This document shows positions 8,389 through 18,565 of a stretch of 64,000 bases of DNA, in pieces. Both the position numbers and the translations under genes were made by a program. Position 1 is the stretch's first letter; the number at the start of each line of letters is the position of its first letter. Below the pieces are notes generated by a model that did no database searches, had not been told where the DNA came from, and was given only the letters and a program-made list of their open reading frames with translations. The DNA is from Pseudomonas sp. R28(2017) (GTDB taxonomy: Bacteria > Pseudomonadota > Gammaproteobacteria > Pseudomonadales > Pseudomonadaceae). The stretch covers positions 372,001 through 436,000 of the forward strand of contig NZ_NEHW01000004.1 in assembly GCF_002112505.1 (NCBI RefSeq), in the 5' to 3' direction.

Positions 8389-9144
8389 TCAGACCACGTC
8401 GAGGCGGATCTTGTACTGGTTCAGCAGCTGGGTGAGGGCAGGCGTAGGCGCCTGGTCGGTCACCAGGCAATCGACCAGGCTGATCGAGCCCAGGCGTACC
8501 ATGGCATTGCGCCCGAACTTGCTGGAGTCGGCGGCGAGGATGACTTGCCGGGCGTTGGCGATGATCGCCTGGGACACCCGCACCTCCTGGTAATCGAAGT
8601 CGAGCAGGCTACCGTCTTCATCGATGCCGCTGATGCCGACCAGGGCGAAGTCGACCTTGAACTGGTGGATGAAGTCGACGCTGGCCTGGCCGACCACCCC
8701 GCCATCGCGGCGTACCGTGCCACCCGCCACCAACACCTCGAAGTCGTCCTTGGCCGCGAGAATCGCCGCCACGTGCAGGTTGTTGGTGATGACCTTCAAG
8801 TGGTTGTGATTGAGCAGCGCCCGGGCAATCGACTCGGTGGTGGTGCCGATGTTGATGAAAAGCGACGCATGGTCGGGAATCTGCTTGGCCACGGCTTCGG
8901 CGATGCGCTGTTTTTCATCGCGCATCTGGTCGGCGCGCATGGCGTAGGCGGTGTTCTCGATGCTCGAATCATAGGCCGCACCGCCGTGGTAGCGACGCAG
9001 CAGGTTGAGCTCGGCGAGCTGGTTGATGTCGCGGCGGATGGTTTGCGGGGTGACGACGAACAGCTGCGCCATTTCTTCGATGCTGACGTAGCCGCGGTCG
9101 CGCACCAGCTCGAGGATTTGTTGTTGGCGTGGGGGCAGATTCAT
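8389..9144 (-). CDS. glpR: DeoR-family glycerol-3-phosphate regulon repressor GlpR
   Basis: Repressor of 251 residues that releases DNA on binding glycerol-3-phosphate. The N-terminal DeoR helix-turn-helix is [20 protein letters not shown] followed by [14 protein letters not shown]. The C-terminal sugar-phosphate sensor domain contains [12 protein letters not shown] and [16 protein letters not shown]. The start chosen is the ATG at 9144 (MNLPPRQQ), preceded by AAAGGA at good spacing; a start 12 codons upstream is less likely. It sits between glpK and glpD on the same strand. Candidate operators before glpD and glpF point to local control of the cluster. Confidence 0.95.
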   Translation of the reverse strand: MNLPPRQQQILELVRDRGYVSIEEMAQLFVVTPQTIRRDINQLAELNLLRRYHGGAAYDSSIENTAYAMRADQMRDEKQRIAEAVAKQIPDHASLFINIGTTTESIARALLNHNHLKVITNNLHVAAILAAKDDFEVLVAGGTVRRDGGVVGQASVDFIHQFKVDFALVGISGIDEDGSLLDFDYQEVRVSQAIIANARQVILAADSSKFGRNAMVRLGSISLVDCLVTDQAPTPALTQLLNQYKIRLDVV

Positions 9145-9217
9145 GGGCGGTCCTTTGGGGCTGCCGGACAAATTCTGCAATGATGCCGTAGGAAGGGGAC
9201 TACGGCCAGTAGAGGAT

Positions 9218-9240
9218 GGGGGGCCGGATCGCGGCCCCCC
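9218..9240. terminator. Hairpin after glpK
   Basis: GGGGGCCG and CGGCCCCC arms flank a short loop, a few bases beyond the glpK stop codon on the minus strand. Likely terminator or message-stabilising stem before glpR. Confidence 0.5.
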
Positions 9241-9246
9241 TGTGTG

Positions 9247-10773
<1,527 letters not shown>

Positions 10774-10787
10774 TCAGGGCGTGAGCA

Positions 10788-11639
10788 TCAGTTGGCTTGA
10801 GTATCGCCCTGGCGATTGTCGGTTGTCTCGGCGCTTGTGCCTTGCGCCGTCGGCAGGTTGCGGGCGATAAGGCCGCGATAGGTCGCGGCACCCAGGCAAG
10901 CGCCGAGGATCGGTGCGAACACCGGTACCAGGAAATACGGAATGTCCCGACCGCCAGTGAAGGCGATTTCGCCCCAGCCAGCCAGGAAGGTCATCAACTT
11001 TGGCCCGAAATCACGGGCGGGATTCATCGCGAAGCCGGTCAGTGGGCCCATGGCACTGCCGATCACGGCGATCAGCAGGCCGATCAGCAACGGCGCCATG
11101 GCGCCGCGCGGCAAGCCGTTGTTGTCATCGGTCAGGGCCATGATCACGGCCATCAGGATGGCGGTGATCACCACTTCGACCAGGAACGCCTGGCCAGTGG
11201 AAAGTGATGGGTGCGGATAGGTCGAGAACACCGAGGCCAGCTCGAGGCTCTGGGTGCTGCCACGCAGCATGGCGTGGGCCTGTTCGAAATCGAAGAACAG
11301 GTTGCTGTAGAGGGTATAGACCAGCGCCGCTCCACAGAATGCCCCGGCGATCTGGGCCAGTGCATAGAACGGCAGCTTGCGCTTGTCGAAGCCGGCGAAC
11401 AGGGTCAGCGCGATGCTCACGGCCGGGTTCAGGTGTGCGCCGGAAATGCCAGCGGTGAAGTAGATCGCCATGCTCACGCCGACGCCCCAGATGATGCTGA
11501 TTTCCCAGAGGCCGAAGCTGGCGCCTGCAACTTTGAGCGCGGCGACGCAGCCGGTACCGAAGAAGATCAGCAAGGCGGTGCCGAGAAACTCGGCCAGGCA
11601 TTGGCTGGACAGCGTAGATTCGCGTAGAGCAGTCGTCAT
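10788..11639 (-). CDS. glpF: Glycerol uptake facilitator GlpF (aquaglyceroporin)
   Basis: Inner-membrane aquaporin-family channel for passive glycerol entry, 283 residues from the ATG at 11639 (MTTALREST), which has GAGG upstream. Both pore NPA boxes are present: SGAHLNPAVSIAL and GFAMNPARDFGPKL. The arginine after the second NPA and the spaced hydrophobic segments fit six membrane helices plus two half-helices. The C-terminus is extended by a short polar tail. First gene of glpF-K-R-D. Upstream is an AT-rich stretch with a weaker GlpR-like site. Confidence 0.95.
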   Translation of the reverse strand: MTTALRESTLSSQCLAEFLGTALLIFFGTGCVAALKVAGASFGLWEISIIWGVGVSMAIYFTAGISGAHLNPAVSIALTLFAGFDKRKLPFYALAQIAGAFCGAALVYTLYSNLFFDFEQAHAMLRGSTQSLELASVFSTYPHPSLSTGQAFLVEVVITAILMAVIMALTDDNNGLPRGAMAPLLIGLLIAVIGSAMGPLTGFAMNPARDFGPKLMTFLAGWGEIAFTGGRDIPYFLVPVFAPILGACLGAATYRGLIARNLPTAQGTSAETTDNRQGDTQAN

Positions 11640-11751
11640 GTATGACCTCGTTGTTTTTGTTGTGAGGCGCGAAGCGCTCGACAGCAAAGCCTGGTGTCTA
11701 TCCCCATTGACCTCAGGCGGGTGTTGAGAAGCGCACCTTAAAAGTGCACCA

Positions 11752-11771
11752 TTTATTCAGAAACGAAAAAA
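11752..11771 (-). promoter_or_regulatory. Weak GlpR operator candidate before glpF
   Basis: TTTATTCAGAAACGAAAAAA matches about 14 of 20 positions of the GlpR operator consensus, in an AT-rich patch 113 bp upstream of glpF. The rest of the 302-bp glpF-ybaK divergent gap holds only a small CGGGC/GCCCG stem near 11840. Confidence 0.35.
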
Positions 11772-11941
11772 TATAGACAAGAAACGCTGATGTCAAAGGT
11801 CGAAAGTGAACGGGTAGTCACGTTTTGGCTGCCTGTTTCACGGGCGGATGCCCGAAGTAGAGCGCGGCGTCAGCCATTGGCTGGCTGGGATCTGGGATTT
11901 GCCCTAAAGTAGCCGCGACCTGTCCCAGACCGGAGCATTGC

Positions 11942-12412
11942 ATGACCCCCGCACTCGACCTGTTGAAAAAAGCCCGCGCCGAACATCGCGTGCACAGCTA
12001 TGAACATGACCCCAAGTCGGCGTCATACGGGCTGGAGGCGGCGGAAAAACTCGGGCTCGATCCGCAGCAGGTGTTCAAGACCTTGCTGGCGAGCAGCGAG
12101 AAGGGCGAGCTGCTGGTGGCGGTGGTGCCGGTGGTGGGGACGCTGGACCTCAAGGCCCTGGCCCATGCGGCCGGGGTGAAGAAATGCGAAATGGCCGACC
12201 CGGCAGCGGCTCAGCGGGCGACGGGCTATCTGGTGGGCGGGATCAGCCCGTTGGGGCAGAAGAAGCGCCTGCGCACGTTCATCGATGATTCGGCGCACAA
12301 CTTTGCAACCATCCATGTCAGCGCCGGGCGGCGGGGGCTGGAGGTCGAGTTGGCGGCGGCGGTGCTGGCCGAGCATACCCAGGGCAAATTCGCCGGGATT
12401 GGTCGCGGCTGA
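11942..12412 (+). CDS. ybaK: Cys-tRNA(Pro)/Cys-tRNA(Cys) deacylase YbaK/EbsC
   Basis: Trans-editing enzyme of 156 residues that hydrolyses Cys-tRNAPro formed by error by prolyl-tRNA synthetase. It shows the YbaK/ProRS INS-domain pattern: HSYEHDPKSASYGLEAAEKL, then QVFKTLLASSEKGELLVAVV with the conserved lysine, and GYLVGGISPLGQKKRLRTFI with the conserved G-G-I-S-P motif. The start has GGAG 6 nt upstream. Monocistronic, divergent from glpF, ending in a strong hairpin. Confidence 0.93.
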   Translation: MTPALDLLKKARAEHRVHSYEHDPKSASYGLEAAEKLGLDPQQVFKTLLASSEKGELLVAVVPVVGTLDLKALAHAAGVKKCEMADPAAAQRATGYLVGGISPLGQKKRLRTFIDDSAHNFATIHVSAGRRGLEVELAAAVLAEHTQGKFAGIGRG

Positions 12413-12421
12413 GATTGCAAG

Positions 12422-12440
12422 GGGGCCGCAAAGCGGCCCC
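12422..12440. terminator. Hairpin terminator between ybaK and the ABC ATPase gene
   Basis: GGGGCCGC and GCGGCCCC around an AAA loop, between two convergent genes; could serve both. The same stem occurs at 19226-19244 after rnt, suggesting a recurrent terminator cassette. Confidence 0.65.
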
Positions 12441-12452
12441 AGGGCTCTGCAA

Positions 12453-13562
12453 TCAGGTCGCCGAACTGTAGCGGCGAACGCCATTCTCCTGGCGTGACAA
12501 CTGCGTCGCGACACTGCCCGGCACCGGGAACAGCACCAGGTGGTCGGCCTTCACCGCAATCCCCACATCCTCACCGACCTGGTGGTCGATATGGCTCGGG
12601 AAGATCGCCTCGAGCTGGCTGCCCGTCGGCAACTGCAAGCGGTACAGCGTCGACGCGCCAAGGAAACTCTTGCCAACGATGTTCGCCTGCAGCGCGCTGC
12701 CCGGGGCCGGCACGATGTCATCAGGGCGCAGCAGCACATCCACCGAGCTGCCCGGCGCCATGGTGTAGGCACGGTTGCCACGCAGTTCACCCAGCTCGGT
12801 ATTGACCGCTTCATGGCTGCTCATCTGGCCACGGATGAAGTAACCCTGGCCGACGAAACTGGCCACGAACGGCGTCTGCGGTTCGTGATACAGGTTGTAG
12901 GGCGTGTCCCACTGCTCGAGCCGGCCTTCCTTGAACACGCCGACGTGGTCGCTGACGGCGAAGGCTTCTTCCTGGTCATGGGTCACCAGGATCGCGCTGG
13001 TGCCGCGGCTCTTGAGGATGTCGCGCACTTCGTGGCTCAGGCGCCGGCGCAGCTCCACATCGAGGTTGGAGAACGGCTCATCGAGCAGCAGCAGCTGTGG
13101 TTCCGGTGCCAGTGCGCGGGCCAGGGCGACTCGCTGTTGCTGGCCACCCGACAGCTCATGCGGGTAGCGCGCACCGAGGCCGCCGAGCTTGACCAGTTCG
13201 AGCATCTCTTCGATCACCTGCGCCTGGCGCGGGTGCTTGGCGATGCCGAAGGCAATGTTCTGCGCCACGGTCAGGTGCGGGAACAGCGCATAGTCCTGGA
13301 ACACCATGCCGATCCGGCGTTTTTCCGGGGCCAGGGTGAAGCCTGCGCGGGAAATGACCTCGCCAGCCAGCTGGATCTCACCTTCATGTACCGGCTCGAA
13401 GCCGGCGATGGCGCGCAGGGTGGTGGTCTTGCCGCAACCCGAGGAGCCCAGCAGGCAACCGATGTCGCCTGCGTTCAGGTGCAGGTTGAGGTTCTGGACG
13501 ATGCGCTGCTCGCCGTAGCCGCAGGCGAGGTTGCGCAGGTTGAGCAGTAGGGGTTGACTCAT
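12453..13562 (-). CDS. ABC transporter ATP-binding protein (iron/polyamine/sulfate class), orphan
   Basis: ATPase of 369 residues. It carries Walker [22 protein letters not shown]-loop [15 protein letters not shown], signature [15 protein letters not shown], Walker [13 protein letters not shown] and H-loop [13 protein letters not shown]-terminal TOBE-type regulatory region follows ([20 protein letters not shown], then [17 protein letters not shown]). This is the FbpC/PotA/MalK layout, closest in feel to ferric-iron importers; the substrate is not shown by the sequence. No permease or binding protein lies nearby. Its start overlaps the argF stop by 4 bp, so it is translationally coupled to argF. 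Confidence 0.85.
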   Translation of the reverse strand: MSQPLLLNLRNLACGYGEQRIVQNLNLHLNAGDIGCLLGSSGCGKTTTLRAIAGFEPVHEGEIQLAGEVISRAGFTLAPEKRRIGMVFQDYALFPHLTVAQNIAFGIAKHPRQAQVIEEMLELVKLGGLGARYPHELSGGQQQRVALARALAPEPQLLLLDEPFSNLDVELRRRLSHEVRDILKSRGTSAILVTHDQEEAFAVSDHVGVFKEGRLEQWDTPYNLYHEPQTPFVASFVGQGYFIRGQMSSHEAVNTELGELRGNRAYTMAPGSSVDVLLRPDDIVPAPGSALQANIVGKSFLGASTLYRLQLPTGSQLEAIFPSHIDHQVGEDVGIAVKADHLVLFPVPGSVATQLSRQENGVRRYSSAT

Positions 13563-14479
13563 GCGTGGTGGTAAGCCGGTTCGACAAGGAATTCGAGAAG
13601 GGCCTTCTGTGCATGCAAGCGGTTTTCAGCCTCGTCCCAGGCAACCGAACGCGGGTCGCCGAGCAGGTCCTGGCTGATTTCCTCGCCACGGTGGGCGGGG
13701 AGGCAGTGCATGAAGAGGACGTCGGGTGCCGCCAGGTCGAGCAGTTCGCGGGTGACCTGGTACGGCGCGAAGTGCGCCAGGCGCCGTGCAGTTTCCTCCT
13801 CCTGGCCCATGGAAGTCCAGACATCGGTGACCACCAGGTGCGCGCCGCGTACGGCTTCCCTGGCATCACGAATGATCTGCACGCGGTCACCGCCCAGCGC
13901 GAGGAAGCGCTGATCGGGTTCATAGCCCTCGGGGCACGCGATGCGCAGCTGGAAATCGAACTGCAGGGCGGCCTCGATGTACGAGTTGCACATGTTGAAG
14001 CCATCACCGATCCAGGTCACGGTCTTGCCCTGGATCGAGCCGCGGTGTTCGATGAACGTCTGCATGTCGGCCAGCAGCTGGCAGGGGTGCGATTCGTCGG
14101 ACAGGCCGTTGATCACCGGTACCTGCGAATGGGCCGCGAACTCGGTCAGGGTGCTGTGGGCGTGGGTACGGATCATCACCGCGTCGACCATGCTCGAGAG
14201 CACGATGGCGCTGTCGCTGATCGGCTCGCCACGGCCCAGCTGGGTGTCACGGGGCGACAGGAAGATGGCTTGGCCACCGAGCTGGATCATGCCGGCTTCG
14301 AACGACACGCGGGTACGGGTCGAGGACTTTTCGAAGATCATGCCCAGCACGCGGTTCTTCAGGGGTTCGAACAGCACGCCGCGCTTGCGCAGGTCCTTCA
14401 GCTCGATGCCTCGGCGGATCACACCGAGCAATTCGTCGGTGGTGAAATCCAGCAGGGAGAGAAAGTGCCTAGCGCTCAT
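13559..14479 (-). CDS. argF: Anabolic ornithine carbamoyltransferase ArgF
   Basis: Joins carbamoyl phosphate and ornithine to give citrulline in arginine biosynthesis; 306 residues. Carbamoyl-phosphate site [20 protein letters not shown] (S-T-R-T-R) and the ornithine-side [14 protein letters not shown] are present, as is [15 protein letters not shown]. The product feeds ArgG, also in this window. Upstream on the minus strand are tandem ArgR half-sites overlapping a TTGGTT/TATAGT promoter, so arginine repression is expected. Downstream it overlaps an ABC ATPase gene by four bases. Confidence 0.96.
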   Translation of the reverse strand: MSARHFLSLLDFTTDELLGVIRRGIELKDLRKRGVLFEPLKNRVLGMIFEKSSTRTRVSFEAGMIQLGGQAIFLSPRDTQLGRGEPISDSAIVLSSMVDAVMIRTHAHSTLTEFAAHSQVPVINGLSDESHPCQLLADMQTFIEHRGSIQGKTVTWIGDGFNMCNSYIEAALQFDFQLRIACPEGYEPDQRFLALGGDRVQIIRDAREAVRGAHLVVTDVWTSMGQEEETARRLAHFAPYQVTRELLDLAAPDVLFMHCLPAHRGEEISQDLLGDPRSVAWDEAENRLHAQKALLEFLVEPAYHHA

Positions 14480-14584
14480 GATTGACTACCTTATCTGCAA
14501 CGGTATGCAGGTCGACCGTATGGTTTTTTTTGACAACGGGAGTGACCTGCGGCGTAAGCCGCACGGGGCGGACGAAATGGGGAA

Positions 14585-14626
14585 AGGCGCAATACTATAA
14601 TTAAATGTCGCCTGAAACCAAGAGGG
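14585..14626 (-). promoter_or_regulatory. argF promoter with tandem ArgR half-sites
   Basis: Two 21-bp units lie end to end. 14606-14626 begins TGTCGC-N8-AA and matches the Pseudomonas ArgR half-site (TGTCGCN8AAN5) exactly. 14585-14605 (AGGCGC-N8-AA) has two mismatches. On the minus strand, TTGGTT and TATAGT separated by 16 nt lie inside the operator and would start argF transcription near 14585. In the rest of the 383-bp gap up to the oxidoreductase gene I see only a small TCGCGG/CCGCGA stem near 14764-14783. Confidence 0.7.
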
Positions 14627-14862
14627 GAAACAGCAGCTCGTTCTTAAGATGTTGCAAAGGGTGTCGTACCCCTTGAGCCAGTGCTGTTTTTTATTTGCTA
14701 CAGCAGGTTGTACACGGCTTGCTGGCAATTTGGCAAATGCCTGTCGCGAATCGTGCGCCTGATGTCGCGGGATTCATGCCGCGAAGTGCGCTGGCCGGTG
14801 TACGGGCGGAGGCGCATAGTCGTTGCTCGACCATTCCTTACACGAGCAAGGCAGAGGCGGCC

Positions 14863-16971
14863 ATGACCAAGACCCTGCATCACCGTGCCTGTCACCTGTG
14901 CGAAGCGATCTGCGGGCTGAACATCGAAGTCAGCCATGAACACGACGGGCGGGCGCTGATCAGCTCGATCAAGGGCGACCCTCAGGACCCTTTCAGCCGC
15001 GGTCATGTCTGCCCCAAGGCGGTGGCCTTGCAAGACATCCAGAACGACCCTGATCGCCTGCGTCAGCCACACCTGCGGGTGGGCGATCAGTGGCAGGCGA
15101 TCGGCTGGGACCAGGCCTTCGCCCTGGCTGCCGACAGGCTGTGGGCGATCCAGCAGGCGCATGGGCGCAATGCCGTGGCGGTGTATCAGGGCAACCCGAG
15201 CGTACACAACTACGGGCTGATGACTCACAGCAACTACTTCCTGGGCCTGCTCAAGACGCGCAACCGCTTCTCTGCCACCTCGGTGGACCAGTTGCCGCAA
15301 CACCTGACCAGCCACCTGATGTATGGCCATGGGCTGTTGCTGCCGATCCCGGACATCGACCACACCGACTTCATGCTGATACTCGGCGGCAACCCTCTGG
15401 CCTCCAATGGCAGCATCATGACCGTGCCGGACGTGGAAAAGCGCCTGCAAGCCCTGCGTGGCCGTGGTGGCCGCCTGGTGGTGGTCGACCCCCGGCGCAG
15501 CGAAACCGCCGCCATGGCCGACCAGCATCTGTTCATCCGGCCCGGTGGCGATGCGGCCTTGCTCTGTGGGTTGCTCAACACCTTGTTCGACGAGGATCTC
15601 ACCCGCGGATCGCATCTGCCGGTGACTGGCCTGGAGCAAGTGCGTGAAGCGATCCTGCCGTTCAGCGCAGAGGCGATGAGCGCTCACTGTGGCATTGCCG
15701 CAACGCAGATACGCCAACTGGCACGGGACTTTGCCGCTGCCGACAAGGCGGTCTGCTATGGGCGCATGGGGGTATCGACCCAAGCGTTCGGCACGCTGTG
15801 TCACTGGCTGGTGCAATTGATCAACCTGGTGACCGGCAACCTCGACCGGGCGGGTGGGGCACTGTGTACCGAACCTGCGGTCGACCTGGTGGCAACCACT
15901 TCGGGTGGCCATTTCAACGCTTGGCAGAGCCGGGTTTCGGGCCTGCCCGAGTATGGCGGCGAGTTGCCGGTGGCGGCCCTGGCTGAAGAGATGCTGACCC
16001 CCGGGGAGGGCCAGGTGCGCGCCCTGGTGACGGTAGCCGGCAATCCGGTGCTGTCCACGCCCAATGGCCGGCAGCTGGATGCGGCGCTGGACGGGCTCGA
16101 GTTCATGCTCAGCATCGACCTCTATATCAATGAAACCACCCGCCATGCCGACCTGATCCTGCCTTCGACCTCGGCGCTGGAAAACGACCATTACGACAGC
16201 ACCTTCAACCTGCTGGCCGTGCGCAATGTGACCCGCTTCAATCGCGCCATCCTGGCCAAGCCGGAAGGTGCCTTGCACGACTGGGAGATCTTCGTCGGCC
16301 TGGCGCAGGCGTTCGCCAAACGCGCAGCGCTCGAACTCAAACCGACCTGGCCACCGGCGCAGATGATCGATGTGGCCCTGCGCAAAGGCCGTTATGGCGA
16401 AAGCAGCGCCTGGAATCTCTCGCTGCAGGCCTTGGATGAGTACCCCCACGGGCTTGACCTGGGGCCACTGCGCGCCAACCTGCAGGCGCGCCTGGCAACC
16501 GCCAGCAAAACCGTCGAGGCGGCACCACAGGTGCTGCTGGATGACCTGCAGCGGTTGGCCCTGCAAGTGCCGCCTGCGCCGGGCGAGTTGCTGCTGATCG
16601 GCCGCCGCCACGTGCGCAGCAACAATTCGTGGATGCACAACTTCCATCGCCTGGTCAAAGGCAAGCCGCGCCATCAACTGCTGATGCACCCGCACGACCT
16701 GCAACAGCGGCAACTGCAGGATGGCCAGCGGGTGCGTATCCGTTCGCGCACCGGCACGCTGGAGGTCGAGGTGCAGGCCTGTGAAGACATGATGCCCGGG
16801 GTGGTCAGCCTGCCCCATGGTTTCGGCCATGGCCGCCAGGGCGTGCAGTTGCAGGTTGCCCAGGCACAAGCGGGTGTGAGTGCCAACGACCTCACGGATG
16901 AACGCCTGCGTGATCAGGTTTCCGGTAACGCTGCGCTCAATGGCGTGCCCGTGCAGGTCGAGGCCGCATGA
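14863..16971 (+). CDS. Molybdopterin-dependent oxidoreductase, [4Fe-4S] (formate dehydrogenase-like family)
   Basis: Predicted cytoplasmic molybdoenzyme of 702 residues. The start is ATG 14863 (MTKTLHHRACHLCEAICG) with GAGG upstream; the frame is open further 5' but not protein-like. An N-terminal [4Fe-4S] site C-x2-C-x3-C-x27-C lies within the first 50 residues (CHLCEAICG ... HVCPKA). Cofactor-binding segments include LILGGNPLASNGS, VVVDPRRSETAAMADQHLFI, LVTGNLDRAGGALC and the C-terminal MoCo domain (NSWMHNFHRLVKG, MMPGVVSLPHGFGHG). There is no Tat signal. No electron-transfer subunit or cofactor gene is adjacent, so the substrate is unknown. Confidence 0.85.
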   Translation: MTKTLHHRACHLCEAICGLNIEVSHEHDGRALISSIKGDPQDPFSRGHVCPKAVALQDIQNDPDRLRQPHLRVGDQWQAIGWDQAFALAADRLWAIQQAHGRNAVAVYQGNPSVHNYGLMTHSNYFLGLLKTRNRFSATSVDQLPQHLTSHLMYGHGLLLPIPDIDHTDFMLILGGNPLASNGSIMTVPDVEKRLQALRGRGGRLVVVDPRRSETAAMADQHLFIRPGGDAALLCGLLNTLFDEDLTRGSHLPVTGLEQVREAILPFSAEAMSAHCGIAATQIRQLARDFAAADKAVCYGRMGVSTQAFGTLCHWLVQLINLVTGNLDRAGGALCTEPAVDLVATTSGGHFNAWQSRVSGLPEYGGELPVAALAEEMLTPGEGQVRALVTVAGNPVLSTPNGRQLDAALDGLEFMLSIDLYINETTRHADLILPSTSALENDHYDSTFNLLAVRNVTRFNRAILAKPEGALHDWEIFVGLAQAFAKRAALELKPTWPPAQMIDVALRKGRYGESSAWNLSLQALDEYPHGLDLGPLRANLQARLATASKTVEAAPQVLLDDLQRLALQVPPAPGELLLIGRRHVRSNNSWMHNFHRLVKGKPRHQLLMHPHDLQQRQLQDGQRVRIRSRTGTLEVEVQACEDMMPGVVSLPHGFGHGRQGVQLQVAQAQAGVSANDLTDERLRDQVSGNAALNGVPVQVEAA

Positions 16972-16981
16972 GCAACGGTAA

Positions 16982-17004
16982 GGCCGAGCACGCTGCTCGG
17001 CTTT
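16982..17004 (+). terminator. Terminator of the molybdopterin oxidoreductase gene
   Basis: GCCGAGCA and TGCTCGGC form an 8-bp stem with a CGC loop followed by TTT, 11 bp past the stop codon. Confidence 0.65.
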
Positions 17005-17062
17005 CCGATACAATGCGTCACCGTGCCGACGACCGCGTCGGAAAGTTCAGCCGAGGTGCTAC

Positions 17063-17398
17063 ATGGATATCATCGAAACGATCAAAGAGCAGATTGCCAA
17101 CAACACCATTCTGCTTTACATGAAAGGCTCGCCGAATGCCCCGCAGTGTGGCTTCTCCGCGCGTGCCTCGCAGGCTGTGATGGGTTGCGGCGAGAAGTTC
17201 GCCTACGTCGACATCCTGCAGAACCCGGAAATCCGCGCCAACCTGCCAAAATACGCCAACTGGCCGACCTTCCCGCAGCTGTGGGTAGCCGGTGAGCTGG
17301 TTGGCGGTAGCGACATCATGCTGGAAATGTTCGAGAAGGGTGAGCTGCAGACCCTGATCAAGGAAGCAGCCGCCAAGGCCAAGGCTTCGGAAGCCTGA
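17063..17398 (+). CDS. grxD: Monothiol glutaredoxin GrxD (Grx4)
   Basis: Monothiol CGFS glutaredoxin of 111 residues, which binds and hands on [2Fe-2S] clusters with glutathione. The active site is APQCGFSARASQ with the single cysteine at position 29. Glutathione-binding features are WPTFPQLWVAGELVGGSDIM (T-x-P and G-G-S-D). An extended lysine/alanine C-terminus follows. It faces the bacterioferritin genes convergently across a terminator; this iron-homeostasis neighbourhood is conserved in Pseudomonas. Confidence 0.96.
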   Translation: MDIIETIKEQIANNTILLYMKGSPNAPQCGFSARASQAVMGCGEKFAYVDILQNPEIRANLPKYANWPTFPQLWVAGELVGGSDIMLEMFEKGELQTLIKEAAAKAKASEA

Positions 17399-17413
17399 TT
17401 ATCAGGCAGCCAT

Positions 17414-17441
17414 AAAAAAACCCGCGCAAGGCGGGTTTTTT
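17414..17441. terminator. Bidirectional rho-independent terminator (grxD / bfr)
   Basis: A-run, CCCGC, GCAAG loop, GCGGG, T-run, between convergent grxD and bfr. Functional in both directions by appearance. Confidence 0.85.
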
Positions 17442-17455
17442 CATGGGCAGGGAAT

Positions 17456-17929
17456 TTACTCTTCGCCCATCTGCGACTGCAGGTAGTTCTCGATGCCGAT
17501 CTTGTCGATCAGGCCCAGCTGGGTTTCCAGCCAGTCGATGTGTTCTTCCTCGGACTCGAGGATGTCTTCGAGCATGTCACGCGAACCGAAGTCGCCAGCG
17601 GTTTCGCAGTGGGCGATGGCGGCTTTCAGGTCGACCAGGCCTTTCTGTTCGATCTTCAGGTCGCACTCGAGCATTTCTTTGGTGTGCTCGCCGATCAGCA
17701 GCTTGCCCAGGTCCTGAACGTTGGGGATGCCCTCGAGGAAGAGAATACGCTTGATCAATTTGTCAGCGTGTTTCATCTCGTCGATCGATTCTTTGTACTC
17801 GTGCTTGCCGAGCTTGTTCAGGCCCCAATCTTCGTACATGCGTGCGTGCAGGAAGTACTGGTTGATCGCGACCAGCTCGTTTCCGAGGATCTTGTTGAGA
17901 TGCTGGATGACGCTCACGTCGCCTTTCAT
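17456..17929 (-). CDS. bfr: Bacterioferritin Bfr
   Basis: Haem-containing ferritin of 157 residues forming a 24-mer iron store. The ferroxidase ligands are all present: Glu18, Glu51, His54, Glu94, Glu127 and His130. Methionine 52, the haem ligand that pairs across the dimer, sits in [12 protein letters not shown]. It is the BfrB-type partner of the Bfd ferredoxin encoded 201 bp upstream on the same strand; Bfd reduces it to release iron. The AT-rich gap between them holds the bfd terminator, so bfr likely has its own promoter. Confidence 0.96.
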   Translation of the reverse strand: MKGDVSVIQHLNKILGNELVAINQYFLHARMYEDWGLNKLGKHEYKESIDEMKHADKLIKRILFLEGIPNVQDLGKLLIGEHTKEMLECDLKIEQKGLVDLKAAIAHCETAGDFGSRDMLEDILESEEEHIDWLETQLGLIDKIGIENYLQSQMGEE

Positions 17930-18087
17930 GTCGGGTTCCTGCCCTGTAGAAGTGTGCCAATACAGGGAAGTTTGAGCCTGATACCCAGGGCTGTCAAACC
18001 TAAGTTATTGAATAATAAGTGAAAATTAATAGGAATAAGAATGTTTGTGAACCGCGTTGGAGCGCTAACTTATTGATATGCAGGCAT

Positions 18088-18115
18088 AAAAAAACCGGAC
18101 ACGTGGTCCGGTTCT
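18088..18115 (-). terminator. Terminator of bfd
   Basis: ACCGGAC / GTCCGGT stem with, on the minus strand, a following run of eight Ts. It separates bfd from bfr. Confidence 0.8.
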
Positions 18116-18130
18116 TCAAATTCTGTAATA

Positions 18131-18352
18131 TCAGGCAGCACTAAATTCCACAGGATAGGGCAGTGCGGCGTGCTGGCTCACCTGTAATTCGGTGAGGGTC
18201 TCGCGGACCACCTGTTTGGCCAGGCAGGCACATTTGCCACACTGGCTGGCGACGTTGGTCGCCGCTCGGACTTCCTTGTAACTGCAGCATCCTTCATAGA
18301 TCGCATCGCGGATCTGTCCGTCGGTGACGCCGACACAAAGACACACATACAT
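18131..18352 (-). CDS. bfd: Bacterioferritin-associated ferredoxin Bfd
   Basis: Small [2Fe-2S] protein of 73 residues that reduces bacterioferritin so stored iron can leave. Cluster ligands follow the Bfd pattern C-x-C ... C-x2-C at residues 4, 6, 38 and 41 (MYVCLCVGVTD and ASQCGKC). Two further cysteines sit at 22-23. Length is normal. It stands upstream of bfr but is separated by a terminator, and its promoter region holds a Fur-type box, fitting induction under iron limitation. Confidence 0.95.
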   Translation of the reverse strand: MYVCLCVGVTDGQIRDAIYEGCCSYKEVRAATNVASQCGKCACLAKQVVRETLTELQVSQHAALPYPVEFSAA

Positions 18353-18396
18353 AGGGGCTGACCATCGCGGGTTGAGTCGATGGGTTGGAGCTTAAT

Positions 18397-18415
18397 GTTA
18401 ATGAGAATGCTTGTC
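18397..18415. promoter_or_regulatory. Fur box before bfd
   Basis: GTTAATGAGAATGCTTGTC matches 14 of 19 positions of the Fur consensus GATAATGATAATCATTATC, 45 bp upstream of the bfd start. Iron-repressed bfd is known in P. aeruginosa; the site here is inferred from the match. Confidence 0.6.
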
Positions 18416-18565
18416 AAAGGACTTTCTGGAAGGGCCGTGCTTGAGCGACCGACGGTTGCATTCGGCCTGTCACCGGAAGCCGTGTATGATGGTCGGCCTT
18501 TGTTGGATGTCGGGCAGGCCTGCTTGGCCCGGCAAACGGTTTTCCACTCTCACTAGGAGATTACA

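Noticed and set aside
14698..17013. A 771-codon open frame on the minus strand opposite the molybdopterin oxidoreductase gene
   Set aside because: High-GC codon bias makes long antisense frames common here; the protein is Gln/His/Arg rich with no domain, whereas the plus frame has full family motifs.
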